From positions 1-43,147 of the forward strand of contig JBFMCS010000011.1 in NCBI GenBank assembly GCA_040754315.1: 43,147 bases of DNA, written 5' to 3'. A program made the position numbers and the translations under genes. A model generated the notes under the pieces. The model was not told where the DNA came from. It searched no databases and saw only the letters and a list, made by a program, of their open reading frames with translations. Position 1 is the stretch's first letter, and each line of letters opens with the position of its first letter. This DNA comes from Bacillota bacterium (GTDB lineage: Bacteria; Bacillota; Sulfobacillia; DUSP01; JBFMCS01). Shown piece by piece: positions 25,701 to 34,492 of the stretch.

Positions 25701-26498
25701 ATGCTTCTGGTGGGAACGTCTGGGTTCAAGTACAGGGACTGGAAAGGGGTATTCTACCCTCCCGGCATCTCCGAACGGAACCTCCTGGCCTTCTACAGCC
25801 AGGTGTTCCCAGTGGTAGAACTGGACTTCTCCTACTATCACATGCCTGGCGCCAAGACCATGGGTGCCCTGCAGGGGAAGACGCCTGATGGCTTCGTTTT
25901 CTGCGTTAAGGCTCATAGGAGCATGACCCACGAGACAGGCTCAGCCAGTGCCCAGTGGGAGGCCTTTAGGGCCTTCAACAGCGCTATTGAACCCATGGCT
26001 ATATCAGGGAAACTCGGCTGCGTGCTCCTGCAATTCCCGTGGCGCTTCCGTCCAGGGCACTTAGAGACATCATACCTTGCACGCTGCAGGGACCTCCTGG
26101 GAAACGCCCCCGCTGTGGTGGAGTTCAGGAATAGCCAGTGGCTCACGGAGGACACCTTTCGAGCCCTGAGGGACCTAGGCTTTGGGTTCTGCTGTGTTGA
26201 TGAACCACGGCTGAAGGATCTTGTGCCACCGGTTGTAGCAGCCACAAGCGCTGTCGGCTACGTCAGGTTCCATGGCAGGAATGCTGCTAAGTGGTGGAAG
26301 CACGAGAATGCCTCTGAGCGCTACGACTACCTTTACTGCGATGAGGAGCTCCGCGCCTGGGTCCCTCGCCTGAGAGCCCTGGAGCGCAAGACCGGAACCA
26401 CCTTTGTGTTTTTCAATAACTGCCATGAAGGCAAGGCAAGCGTTAATGCCATTCGCCTGGGAGAGATGCTCAGGGGAAGGGAGGGTGAAATACTGTGA
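25701..26498 (+). CDS. DUF72 family protein
   Basis: From ATG 25701 (SD GGGGTG) the product is 265 residues, the normal DUF72 (YecE) length. It opens with LVGTSGFKYRDWKGVFYPP, the family hallmark, and has WLTEDTFRALRDLGFGFCCVD and YVRFHGRNA, then FFNNCHEGKASVNA near the end. The fold is a TIM-like barrel; the biochemical function of the family is not firmly known. Its stop overlaps the phosphorylase start by four bases. Confidence 0.9.
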   Translation: MLLVGTSGFKYRDWKGVFYPPGISERNLLAFYSQVFPVVELDFSYYHMPGAKTMGALQGKTPDGFVFCVKAHRSMTHETGSASAQWEAFRAFNSAIEPMAISGKLGCVLLQFPWRFRPGHLETSYLARCRDLLGNAPAVVEFRNSQWLTEDTFRALRDLGFGFCCVDEPRLKDLVPPVVAATSAVGYVRFHGRNAAKWWKHENASERYDYLYCDEELRAWVPRLRALERKTGTTFVFFNNCHEGKASVNAIRLGEMLRGREGEIL

Positions 26499-27298
26499 AG
26501 TCTGCCATTATCGGCGGGACGGGCCTGGGGATAGGCGGCTTTTTCGAGGGATACATGGAGGAGATGCTCCAGACCCCCTACGGCCAGGCTTGGGTCCGCC
26601 GGAGGCCTGGCGGGGAGGTCTTCTTCCTTGCACGCCATGGCCTAGGCCATGTCCTGGCTCCCCACCGGGTTAACTACAGGGCGAACCTGTGGGCCCTCAA
26701 GACCCTCGGGGTTCAGAGGGTCATTGCCACCAACGCTGTAGGGGCCATTGACCCCGCCTTGCAGGTGGGAGACCTGTCGGTGGCCGACCAGCTCATCGAC
26801 TTCACACGCAACCGGCCCTCAACATTCTTTGAGGATTCTGGCCTAGTCCGCCATGTAGACTTCACCGACCCGTACTGCCGGGAGGTCCGTGCGGCCCTCC
26901 TAAGAGCCGCCCTGGAACAGGGAGTGCCAGCCAGGGACGGCGTGACCTACGTCGCAGCCGAGGGGCCAAGATACGAGACCGCGGCAGAGGTAAAGGCCTT
27001 TAGGCTCCTGGGCGGCCATGTGGTGGGCATGACAGGAGCGCCCGAGGCGGCCCTAGCCAGGGAGATAGGGTTGTGTTACGGCTGTATATGCCTGGTAACG
27101 AACCAGGCGGCAGGGGTTGCCCCAGGCACCTTGAGCCACCGGGAGGTTGAGGATGCCATGGCAAGGGTAGTGGCCCACATTAGGGAGGTGCTGGAGAGGG
27201 CCCTGCACCACCTCCCCCCACACCCGGCCTGTGACTGCGCCAGGACTAGCCAGAACTACCATGACCTGCTGAGAGAGAGCGAGGGCCGTGATGCCTGA
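26495..27298 (+). CDS. MTA/MTI phosphorylase or purine nucleoside phosphorylase family
   Basis: The product is 267 residues of the trimeric PNP/MTAP family. It shows GGTGLG near the N-terminus, RHGLGHVLAPHRVNYRANLWAL (phosphate and ribose sites), YVAAEGPRYETAAE and GMTGAPEAALARE. The purine-facing position reads LVTNQAAGVAPG with Asn, where true 6-amino MTAP enzymes carry Asp. That favours 6-oxopurine substrates such as methylthioinosine or inosine. Its likely role is recycling the methylthio nucleosides left by polyamine synthesis, which fits speD nearby. GTG start with the stop of DUF72 overlapping. Confidence 0.87.
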   Translation: MKSAIIGGTGLGIGGFFEGYMEEMLQTPYGQAWVRRRPGGEVFFLARHGLGHVLAPHRVNYRANLWALKTLGVQRVIATNAVGAIDPALQVGDLSVADQLIDFTRNRPSTFFEDSGLVRHVDFTDPYCREVRAALLRAALEQGVPARDGVTYVAAEGPRYETAAEVKAFRLLGGHVVGMTGAPEAALAREIGLCYGCICLVTNQAAGVAPGTLSHREVEDAMARVVAHIREVLERALHHLPPHPACDCARTSQNYHDLLRESEGRDA

Positions 27299-27339
27299 CG
27301 GCCCCCTCTTGCTTTCGCGTTGGACCTTGGAGGCCCTCT

Positions 27340-27360
27340 CGGGAAGGGGTTTCCCTCCCG
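27340..27360 (+). terminator. Hairpin between phosphorylase and oxidase genes
   Basis: CGGGA-GGG (27340-27348) pairs with CCC-TCCCG (27353-27360) with one bulged A and a GTTT-type loop. There is no T run. It may separate the upstream genes from the GlcD-like gene. Confidence 0.4.
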
Positions 27361-27428
27361 CCCGGGGTTGAGGGCCCGGCATTCCTCCTTGAGGGATGGT
27401 CACTGCGCGTCGAAAGGTGTGAGAGAGG

Positions 27429-29036
27429 ATGAGAAGGCCCCAGGCGAGCCTGGTGCTGCCGCTGGCCCGCCAAAACTTCCAGCAAGTCAGTGGACCCGAG
27501 GACATTTCCTCCGGATACCTGCAGTATCTCACTGACGAGAGCCGGTTTGGAGAGGGCAGTGCTGACCGGATAGTTTTCCCCGATAGGGAGGAGCACGTGG
27601 TCCAGGTCCTTTTTGATGCCAACAGCACGGGCGAACCCGTGACCGTGTCGGGAGGGAGAACCGGCATCGTCGGCGGGGCGATACCCATGGGCGGTACGCT
27701 GATGAGCCTTGAACGCATGAACCGGATCCTTGGCGTGAGACAAGACGGCAGTGACTGGTTTCTCCGGCTGGAACCCGGGGTAAGCGTAAGAGGGCTCGAT
27801 ACAGCACTCACTGGAGGCCTGGAGGGCTTGGGGGAACCCTTTGATGCCCGGCGGTACTTCTACCCGATTGACCCCACGGAAGACACCGCACACATCGGCG
27901 GCACCGTCGCCACCAACGCCTCGGGCAGCCGTAGCCTGTTCTATGGCGTGACCCGGGAGTACGTGGAGTCTATCAGGGTGGTGCTGCCCACGGGCCATAC
28001 CCTCGCGATCTCCAGGGGTGAATTTCGCGCAGCAAGGGGAGGCGCCTTTGTCCTGGAGCGGGCTGGCCACGAGGTCCAGGTTCCTGTACCGGCCTACAGG
28101 AGGCCTGCCGTCAAGAATGTGGCAGGCTTCTATACCGCCAGCGAGATCGACTTGCTGGACATTTTCATCGGTTCTGAAGGTACTCTGGGTGTCATTACGG
28201 AGGTGGAAATAAGGCTTGTCCCGAGACCTCCTATGCTCTTTACCGGGCTTGCCTTCTTCTCCTCACGGGAGCAGGCCGTGAGTTTCGTTCGGCTTGCCAG
28301 GGGTGATGGGGACAAGAACGTACCCGTGTATCCCCTTTCCCTGGAGTACCTGGACTCCCTTTCCCTCCGCCTCCTTGAGAGGCACGCCCAGGAGGTACCC
28401 CGAGCGGGATACCCGCCATTCCCTCCAGGCTCCGAGGCTGCCATCCTCTTCGAGGAGGCGTGCGATGACACTGTGCTGGAGGCAGTGTACGAGGCCTGGG
28501 AACAGGTGATTGCAGCCGCGGGGTCCAGCATGGATGACACCTGGGGAGGGGTGGATCAAGCCTCAGCGTCCCCCATCAAGAGGCTAAGGCACACACTGCC
28601 AGAGGCGGTGAACGCGACCGTCGCCCGTAACCGCCAGGCCTGCCCCACGGTGTACAAGGTAGGGACGGACATGGCCGTGGAGGACGCATTGCTCGACGAG
28701 TTCGTCTTTACGCATGATGCCATCCTAGGACCTTCAGGCCTTGACTACGTGGTATTCGGCCATATCGGCCAGAACCACCTCCACGCAAACCTCTTCCCCA
28801 AGACGCCTGAGGAGCTCAGGGTATCTCAGGAACTGGTGCGGGAACTAGCCGGGAGGGTAGTGGCCATGGGCGGGAGCCCACTGGTAGAGCACGGCGGAGG
28901 CAGGCTCAAGCATACCTACGTGCGAATGATATACGGCGAAGAAGGCCTTGCCGAGATGGCGGCGCTGAAGAGAGCCCTGGACCCACGGAATGTGCTGAAC
29001 CGTGGCGTTCTGCTTGACCCGGAGGTGTTGAATTGA
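27429..29036 (+). CDS. FAD-linked oxidase, GlcD / D-lactate dehydrogenase-like
   Basis: The product is 535 residues. An FAD-binding PCMH domain occupies about residues 35-270, with TVSGGRTGIVGGAIPMGG, the LEPGVSVRGLD segment, HIGGTVATNASGSRSLFYG and GSEGTLGVITEVEIRLVP. The C-terminal FAD-oxidase domain has VFGHIGQNHLHANLFP and LVEHGGGRLK, the usual metal and substrate histidines (normally GHxGDGNxHxN). Family members oxidise 2-hydroxyacids such as glycolate or D-lactate. The next gene, two bases on, is a phosphoglycolate-phosphatase-like HAD protein, so glycolate is an attractive substrate. ATG start after AAAGGTGTGAGAGAGG. Confidence 0.9.
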   Translation: MRRPQASLVLPLARQNFQQVSGPEDISSGYLQYLTDESRFGEGSADRIVFPDREEHVVQVLFDANSTGEPVTVSGGRTGIVGGAIPMGGTLMSLERMNRILGVRQDGSDWFLRLEPGVSVRGLDTALTGGLEGLGEPFDARRYFYPIDPTEDTAHIGGTVATNASGSRSLFYGVTREYVESIRVVLPTGHTLAISRGEFRAARGGAFVLERAGHEVQVPVPAYRRPAVKNVAGFYTASEIDLLDIFIGSEGTLGVITEVEIRLVPRPPMLFTGLAFFSSREQAVSFVRLARGDGDKNVPVYPLSLEYLDSLSLRLLERHAQEVPRAGYPPFPPGSEAAILFEEACDDTVLEAVYEAWEQVIAAAGSSMDDTWGGVDQASASPIKRLRHTLPEAVNATVARNRQACPTVYKVGTDMAVEDALLDEFVFTHDAILGPSGLDYVVFGHIGQNHLHANLFPKTPEELRVSQELVRELAGRVVAMGGSPLVEHGGGRLKHTYVRMIYGEEGLAEMAALKRALDPRNVLNRGVLLDPEVLN

Positions 29037-29037
29037 G

Positions 29038-29772
29038 GTGAGAGGGAAGACCCAGGGCATTCAAGCGGTGGTATTCGATCTCGATGGCACCCTGGTTGAT
29101 TCCTTTGACACAATAATCCAGGCGTTCAACCATACCATGGATCAGTTCGGCCTTGAGCGATTGCCCAGGGAATGCATCCGGCGAAGCGTGGGGATTAGCC
29201 TGCGACAGATCATGGCGGAGCACGTGGCACCCGGAGAGGTGGATAAGGCCGTAGGGATCTACCGTGCCAGGCAGATGCAGATACTCTTTGAAGGGACACG
29301 TCTTATGCCCGGAGCCAAGGAGACCCTGGAGCTACTCCATGAAGACGGGTACTGCCTGGGGGTTCTCACCAACAAGCCTGGATGGATGGCCAGGACCATC
29401 CTGCAACACTACGGCTTGGCGCCCCTTTTGGGGGTCATCCTGGGCATTGACGAGGTGAACAGGCCCAAACCTGAAGCTGACGGTATCGCGGCGGCAGCCA
29501 GTTGCCTTGGAGCCTCGCTTCTGAGCCTGGTCTATGTGGGAGATTCCCCTGTGGATGTGGAGGCCGCCGCCAAGGCACAGGTTCCCGCCATCATTGTGGA
29601 GGGAGGGGCGGCAAGCCCGGAGGACCTCTCCAGGATGATTGGGATTACGGTGGTCCCAAGCCTCCACCACCTCCCGGACCTCTTGATGAACCTCTCCTGT
29701 AAGGGACGGGCAGGGGACACGGTGCCCCCACCGGAAGTCGCCGGGGCACCTGCGAAAGTATCCCATGGCTGA
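29038..29772 (+). CDS. HAD hydrolase, phosphoglycolate phosphatase/PpaX-like
   Basis: The product is 244 residues. HAD motif I is VFDLDGTLVDS (nucleophile Asp in DxD), motif II LTNKP, motif III Lys in NRPKPEAD, and motif IV VGDSPVDVEAA. A helical C1 cap lies between motifs I and II. Relatives remove phosphate from 2-phosphoglycolate or, in PpaX, from pyrophosphate. It starts at GTG immediately after the oxidase stop (TGAGGTGAGAG supplies the SD) and overlaps the next gene by eight bases. The last ~25 residues extend beyond the usual family end. Confidence 0.88.
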   Translation: MRGKTQGIQAVVFDLDGTLVDSFDTIIQAFNHTMDQFGLERLPRECIRRSVGISLRQIMAEHVAPGEVDKAVGIYRARQMQILFEGTRLMPGAKETLELLHEDGYCLGVLTNKPGWMARTILQHYGLAPLLGVILGIDEVNRPKPEADGIAAAASCLGASLLSLVYVGDSPVDVEAAAKAQVPAIIVEGGAASPEDLSRMIGITVVPSLHHLPDLLMNLSCKGRAGDTVPPPEVAGAPAKVSHG

Positions 29773-30400
29773 GCTCATCCTGGTAAGACATGGCGAGACC
29801 TTGTGGAACAGGGAAGCCAGGTGGCAGGGCCAGGAGAACGTGCCCTTGAGCAAGATGGGGTTGGAGCAGGCCGGGTGCTTGGCACGCCGGTTTGCCCACC
29901 TCGGCAGTGCGCCACTGTGGTCTAGCGACCTGGAGCGGGCCACCCGCACTGCAGAGGGGATAGCCTCGGTGACTGGGAGCAGCACCAGGGTCCACCCGGG
30001 TCTAAGGGAGGTACTCATGGGCTGCTGGCAGGGCCTTACCCACCCTGAAGTCCTCGCCAAGTACCCCAAGAGCTGTGATGAGTACTTCTCGGACTTCGTC
30101 CAGGGGAGGGCCCCAAGGGGCGAATCCTTCGGGGAGATGGCTGGCCGGGTCAGGGCAGCCCTGGACCTAGTCGTCTCGGAGGCGGGGGGCAGGCCATGCG
30201 TTGTTGTAACCCATGGAGGGCCTATCAAGGCCGCAGTCTGTGATGTCCTTGGGATTTCCTACGACAACCGGTGGCGGCTGGCAGTGGATAATGCCAGCGT
30301 CACCCGGGTCTACTGGCACCATGAGCGCGGCGCCCTTCTATCCCTGAATGACACCTGCCATCTGGGCCGGCATACTGGAAGACCGGGCTGGGGAATATGA
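29765..30400 (+). CDS. Histidine phosphatase family protein (CobC/GpmB-like)
   Basis: The product is 211 residues. The catalytic motif LVRHGETLWN is at residues 6-15, with SSDLERATRTAEG, the acid-donor region REVLMGCWQGLT, and the second histidine in VVVTHGGPIKA. The branch includes alpha-ribazole phosphatase (cobalamin synthesis) and phosphoglycerate mutase-like enzymes; which applies cannot be decided from sequence alone. A corrinoid role would be consistent with MtbB use but is speculative. Overlaps the HAD gene by eight bases. Confidence 0.88.
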   Translation: MAELILVRHGETLWNREARWQGQENVPLSKMGLEQAGCLARRFAHLGSAPLWSSDLERATRTAEGIASVTGSSTRVHPGLREVLMGCWQGLTHPEVLAKYPKSCDEYFSDFVQGRAPRGESFGEMAGRVRAALDLVVSEAGGRPCVVVTHGGPIKAAVCDVLGISYDNRWRLAVDNASVTRVYWHHERGALLSLNDTCHLGRHTGRPGWGI

Positions 30401-30409
30401 TGGTCCAGG

Positions 30410-30967
30410 GTGGCAAGGATGTTACAGTCGGCATTGCGGTGGGTGGCTCGCCTTGCCCTGTCGGTGACCTCGGCGGCCCTATGGGGAGGCGGAAGCCTAG
30501 TGCTGGTCATGTGGATAAGAGAGGGATACCGCCCTCCGGGCTACTGGTCTTTCTTGCCCTACGGTGGTGAACCCTGGCGGTCTGCTGTGCTTTTCGGTGC
30601 CGTGGGCGCCTCAGCACTGCTTTGCTGGTCATGCCTGCCCAGGAAACTCGGCCCCATCCAGGGAGGGTTCTTCTCGGGCCTCCTGGCTGGGGGCGTCACA
30701 CTCCTCGGATTGGTCCAAGGTGACAACCGGTGCCAGGCAGCAGCCCGCCTGGTTACCCAACGCCCCTGGGACATCGGCTTCTTCCTGGTGTGCGCCATCC
30801 TGGCCGCCTTGGGAGCCTGCATGGCATGGGAGGTGACAGCGGGAACCTTCCGGAAGGAGCCATTACTCCAGGAGAGAATTCCCCTTGGCAATGGCCACTT
30901 CGCTAGGAGGAGAATCCATGCGACCCGAGTGCTACGTGGTGCTGGACCTGGAAACCACAGGCCTTGA
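30410..30967 (+). CDS. Hypothetical membrane protein
   Basis: The product is up to 185 residues with four hydrophobic segments (about 10-35, 55-75, 82-105, 122-145), then a basic tail. No known family is recognised. It begins ten bases after the histidine phosphatase. The last ~17 codons run into dinG (start 30918), an unusually long overlap of 50 bases, so the 3' end may be elongated by loss of an earlier stop. GTG 30410 or ATG 30419 could be the start. Confidence 0.6.
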   Translation: MARMLQSALRWVARLALSVTSAALWGGGSLVLVMWIREGYRPPGYWSFLPYGGEPWRSAVLFGAVGASALLCWSCLPRKLGPIQGGFFSGLLAGGVTLLGLVQGDNRCQAAARLVTQRPWDIGFFLVCAILAALGACMAWEVTAGTFRKEPLLQERIPLGNGHFARRRIHATRVLRGAGPGNHRP

Positions 30968-33716
30968 CCCCGCCCAGGAGGCCATCATAGAACTGGGCGC
31001 TGTCAAGGTCCGCGATGGAAGGGAAGCCGGCAGGTTCCAGTCCCTGGTCAACCCGGGACGTGACATCCCCTTCCGGGTGCGCCGGTTAACGGGGATAGAC
31101 CAGGACGTTGTGGATTCGGCCCCTGGCATCTTTTCCGTGCTGCCGCATTTCCTCAGTTTCCTGGAGGACCTTCCCCTGGTGACCCACAACGCTTCTTTCG
31201 ACATGTCCTTTCTGGCGGCCACCGGGCTCAGGGCGGGCATCCCTCCCCTGGACAACCCCGTTTGGGACTCCTGGGAGCTCGCCCGGCTCGCACTTCCAGC
31301 AGCAAAGGGGCACTCCTTGGCCTGCTTGGCGCAGTCTTTGGGCGTCAAACCCACCGGCTCCCACCGGGCCCTCCCCGACGCCATCACCCTGTCGGAAGTG
31401 TTTCGCGGCCTGGTAGAGGAGTTGCCCCACATGGGCCGGGAGACAGCCTCCTCCATACTGGAACTGATGGGGAAGGGATGGCCCCTGGGCCCCCTCATCA
31501 AGTTGGGCCTGGACTCCCCGGGGCAAGACAACCAGGTTGTCCACGGCTGGCTCCCCCTGGAGGAACGCCAGGTAACAAGGCTTCTAGACCCTTCAGAGTG
31601 CCGTTCCTTCCTGGAGCCGGGGGGAGCCATGGAACGTGCCCTACCCTCCTACGAGCCCAGGGAAGGCCAGCTCGAGATGCTGGAGGCTGTCATCCAGGCC
31701 TTCAACTTGAATGGGCTCGCCGCCATACAGGCGGGAACGGGCACCGGGAAGTCCATGGCATACCTAATCCCATCTGCCCTGTGGGCGATGGAGAACGAGT
31801 CCAGGGTGGTGGTGAGCACCCATACCATAGCCCTCCAGGAGCAGCTCGCAGGCAAGGACATACCCCTGCTTGAGAGGGTGCTGGGCGCCCGCCTGCGTGT
31901 GTGCGCCTTGAAGGGCAGGGAAAACTACCTGTGCTGGAGGAAGTGGGAGGGTTTTCGCGGCGCCAGGCTCACCATGGGACCCGAGGAGAGAAGGTTCGCA
32001 GCACTCTTGACAGCCTGGCTCTCCAAGACCAGGACTGGGGACAGGGGGGAACTGAACCTGCTGCCCCAGGAGTATGGCCTTTGGCCCATGGTGGGCGGGG
32101 AGGAGGGATGCCCCACCGGAGGCTGCCGGTTCCGCAACAGGTGCTTCACACGCCTGGCTAGGGGTAACGCCAGGGGTGCCCACCTGGTGGTGGTCAATCA
32201 CTCTCTCCTTCTTTCCGATGTGAAGGCCCGAAACGCTGTGATACCCTGCTATGAGCACCTGGTGATTGACGAGGCCCATCACCTGGACGAACAGGCCTCT
32301 CAGCATCTTGGCGTGCACCTGGACCTCTCCTTTGTCCTTAGGTTCCTCCGGGCCTATGCTCATGGCGAGGGTGAAGCAGGCAAGGGCGCATTTACAGCAA
32401 TGGAGCGGCGCATCCTGCGGCTCCTGGGCAGGCAGGAGTGGGTGGTGGAAATGCTGGGGAGGGCCAGGGCCTCACTGTCAGAGGCACTGTCCTCCGCGGA
32501 GTCCGCCGCTGGCTTGGTGGCCTCCTTTGTCCGGGGGATGCAGGTTGAACCCGATGAGCCCTACCCAGTCTTTCGTTTTGGGGCCCGCCACCGGCAGGAC
32601 CAGCCCTTCATGGCCTTGCAGGAAGAGGGAGGGAGACTGGCCGGGCAACTAAAAACCGTCTCAGATGCCCTAGGCAGACTTGCGGACGCGCTAGACGAGG
32701 GACATGAAGACCTGAAGGCAGACCTTGCAGGTAAGGGTGTGCGCCTTGCCCGGTGGGCAGCCGAGGTGGGATGGATCACCGGTGAACATGATGAAGACTG
32801 GGTTTACTGGGCGGAGGCTGGCCGGAAGGAGGAGGTGTCCCTTCACGCGTCCTTGATAGACAGCGGGGACATCTTGAGAGATAGGCTCTTCAGGCCCTTG
32901 AAGAGCTGCGTGATGACCTCCGCAACCCTGGCCATGGGGGAGAGCTTCGACTACTTCCTCCGGCCTCTAGGCCTGCAGGGACTCCCCGTGACTGCCGTGG
33001 ACATACCCTCATCCTTCAGGTACGATTCCCGGGTGTATCTTGCTGTTGCCTCGGACATGCCCCTGCCATCCTCCTCAGAATTCGAGACTGCCTCGGCCGC
33101 CTTCATCAAGGAACTCGCCATGACCCTGGAAGGTAGGACCCTGGCCCTGTTCACTTCCCACTTCATGTTGAGGTCGGTATCCGAGGCCATCCGGGGCCAC
33201 CTTGAGGACCAGGGTATAGGCGTGCTGGCTCAGGGCGTGGATGGTTCCCGGACTGGCATCCTGGAGGAGTTCCGGGCTCAGCCCCGCTCTTTGCTGCTGG
33301 GTTCGTCCAGCTTCTGGGAGGGCGTGGATGTGCCTGGCGAGGGTCTCAGTGCCGTGGTGCTGGTCAGGCTTCCCTTCCGGCCTCCGAGTCGCCCCCTGGC
33401 CGCGGCCAGGCGTGAGAGGCTGCAAGCCCTGGGCAGGCATCCCTTCTACGCCCTGAGCCTTCCCGAAGCCACGCTTAAGCTGAAGCAGGGATTTGGCCGG
33501 CTCATGCGGTCGTCGCAGGACAGGGGAGTAGTCGTCATTCTTGACCCTAGGGCGTCCCCAGGGGGTTCCGCTTACTGGTCTCACCTGATCGGGTCCTTGC
33601 CCAGAGCCCAGTTTTACAGTGGCTCCAGGGCCAACATACTGGAGGCGGCGTGGACCTTTGTGCATAACCGCGGTCCCGTGCCGATTGAGGAGGTCTTAGA
33701 TTGCTGGCACTCCTGA
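30918..33716 (+). CDS. dinG: DinG-type helicase with N-terminal DnaQ-like exonuclease
   Basis: From ATG 30918 (SD AGGAGGAGA) the product is 932 residues. Residues 1-165 are a DEDDh 3'-5' exonuclease (VLDLETTGLDP, THNASFDMSFL, HRALPDA). The rest is an XPD/DinG superfamily 2 helicase: Walker A AGTGTGKSMAYL, DEAH box VIDEAHHLDEQA, motif V/VI SSFWEGVDVPGEGL and LKQGFGRLMRS. Four cysteines (YLCW, EGCP, GGCRF, NRCF) between Walker A and DEAH match the [4Fe-4S] site of iron-sulfur DinG/XPD. It is expected to act in DNA repair on R-loops or unusual structures. Its 3' end overlaps surE by 16 bases. Confidence 0.93.
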   Translation: MRPECYVVLDLETTGLDPAQEAIIELGAVKVRDGREAGRFQSLVNPGRDIPFRVRRLTGIDQDVVDSAPGIFSVLPHFLSFLEDLPLVTHNASFDMSFLAATGLRAGIPPLDNPVWDSWELARLALPAAKGHSLACLAQSLGVKPTGSHRALPDAITLSEVFRGLVEELPHMGRETASSILELMGKGWPLGPLIKLGLDSPGQDNQVVHGWLPLEERQVTRLLDPSECRSFLEPGGAMERALPSYEPREGQLEMLEAVIQAFNLNGLAAIQAGTGTGKSMAYLIPSALWAMENESRVVVSTHTIALQEQLAGKDIPLLERVLGARLRVCALKGRENYLCWRKWEGFRGARLTMGPEERRFAALLTAWLSKTRTGDRGELNLLPQEYGLWPMVGGEEGCPTGGCRFRNRCFTRLARGNARGAHLVVVNHSLLLSDVKARNAVIPCYEHLVIDEAHHLDEQASQHLGVHLDLSFVLRFLRAYAHGEGEAGKGAFTAMERRILRLLGRQEWVVEMLGRARASLSEALSSAESAAGLVASFVRGMQVEPDEPYPVFRFGARHRQDQPFMALQEEGGRLAGQLKTVSDALGRLADALDEGHEDLKADLAGKGVRLARWAAEVGWITGEHDEDWVYWAEAGRKEEVSLHASLIDSGDILRDRLFRPLKSCVMTSATLAMGESFDYFLRPLGLQGLPVTAVDIPSSFRYDSRVYLAVASDMPLPSSSEFETASAAFIKELAMTLEGRTLALFTSHFMLRSVSEAIRGHLEDQGIGVLAQGVDGSRTGILEEFRAQPRSLLLGSSSFWEGVDVPGEGLSAVVLVRLPFRPPSRPLAAARRERLQALGRHPFYALSLPEATLKLKQGFGRLMRSSQDRGVVVILDPRASPGGSAYWSHLIGSLPRAQFYSGSRANILEAAWTFVHNRGPVPIEEVLDCWHS

Positions 33717-34492
33717 CCAATGACGATGGCATATACGCCCCGGGCCTCTCTGCGATGAGGGCTGCTCTGGAGGCTCAGGGGGACCTTGAGGTATTCGTCA
33801 TTGCCCCTGACAGGGAGAGAAGCGCGTGCGGCCACGCCATTACCATGCACAAGCCCCTCATGGTAGAGCAGGTGCCACTACCCGATGGTAAGAGCCCCGG
33901 CTACCTGGTGGCAGGCACACCAGCCGATTGTGTGAAGCTCGGGGTTGAGGCGCTGCTTTCCACGGCCCCGGACCTCGTCATCTCAGGGATTAACCGTGGC
34001 CAGAACCTGGGCACGGACGTGTTCTACTCCGGCACCGTCTCCGCTGCAATCGAAGGTGCCATCCTCGGGATCCCCTCCATAGCCATATCCCTAGCTGGCT
34101 GGGAGGACCCGGACTACTCCCTGGCAGCCTCCTTCGGCAGCCACCTTGCCCGGAGGGTGCTGGAGAGGGGCCTTCCTCCTTCGACCCTTCTCAACGTCAA
34201 CGTTCCTGCCCGGGAGCGGTCTGAGATCACCGGTGTCTGCGTGACCAGGCTGGGAGTGCTCCGCTATGTCAACGTCTTCGACAAGAGGGTCGACCCCAGG
34301 GGGCGGATCTACTACTGGATGGCCGGTCAGGTCGATGAAGGCAGTGAAGAGGGCACGGATGACTGGGCCATTAAGCAGAACATGGTCTCGGTCACCCCGG
34401 TGCAATTGGACCTTACTGCTCACAAGACCATGAAATACCTGGAGGGCTGGGACCTCAGTACCCATGAGGAGAGGGAGGATAGGGGTGTCTGA
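33701..34492 (+). CDS. surE: 5'/3'-nucleotidase SurE
   Basis: The product is 263 residues, beginning LALLTNDDGIYAPG with the metal-binding Asp-Asp pair. It continues with APDRERSACGHAIT, VAGTPADCVKLG and ISGINRGQNLGTDVFYSGTVSAAIEGA, all SurE hallmarks. It is a metal-dependent phosphatase acting on nucleoside monophosphates, related to stress survival. TTG start inside the 3' end of dinG, with GAGGAGG upstream at 33687-33693, indicates translational coupling. Confidence 0.95.
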   Translation: MLALLTNDDGIYAPGLSAMRAALEAQGDLEVFVIAPDRERSACGHAITMHKPLMVEQVPLPDGKSPGYLVAGTPADCVKLGVEALLSTAPDLVISGINRGQNLGTDVFYSGTVSAAIEGAILGIPSIAISLAGWEDPDYSLAASFGSHLARRVLERGLPPSTLLNVNVPARERSEITGVCVTRLGVLRYVNVFDKRVDPRGRIYYWMAGQVDEGSEEGTDDWAIKQNMVSVTPVQLDLTAHKTMKYLEGWDLSTHEEREDRGV

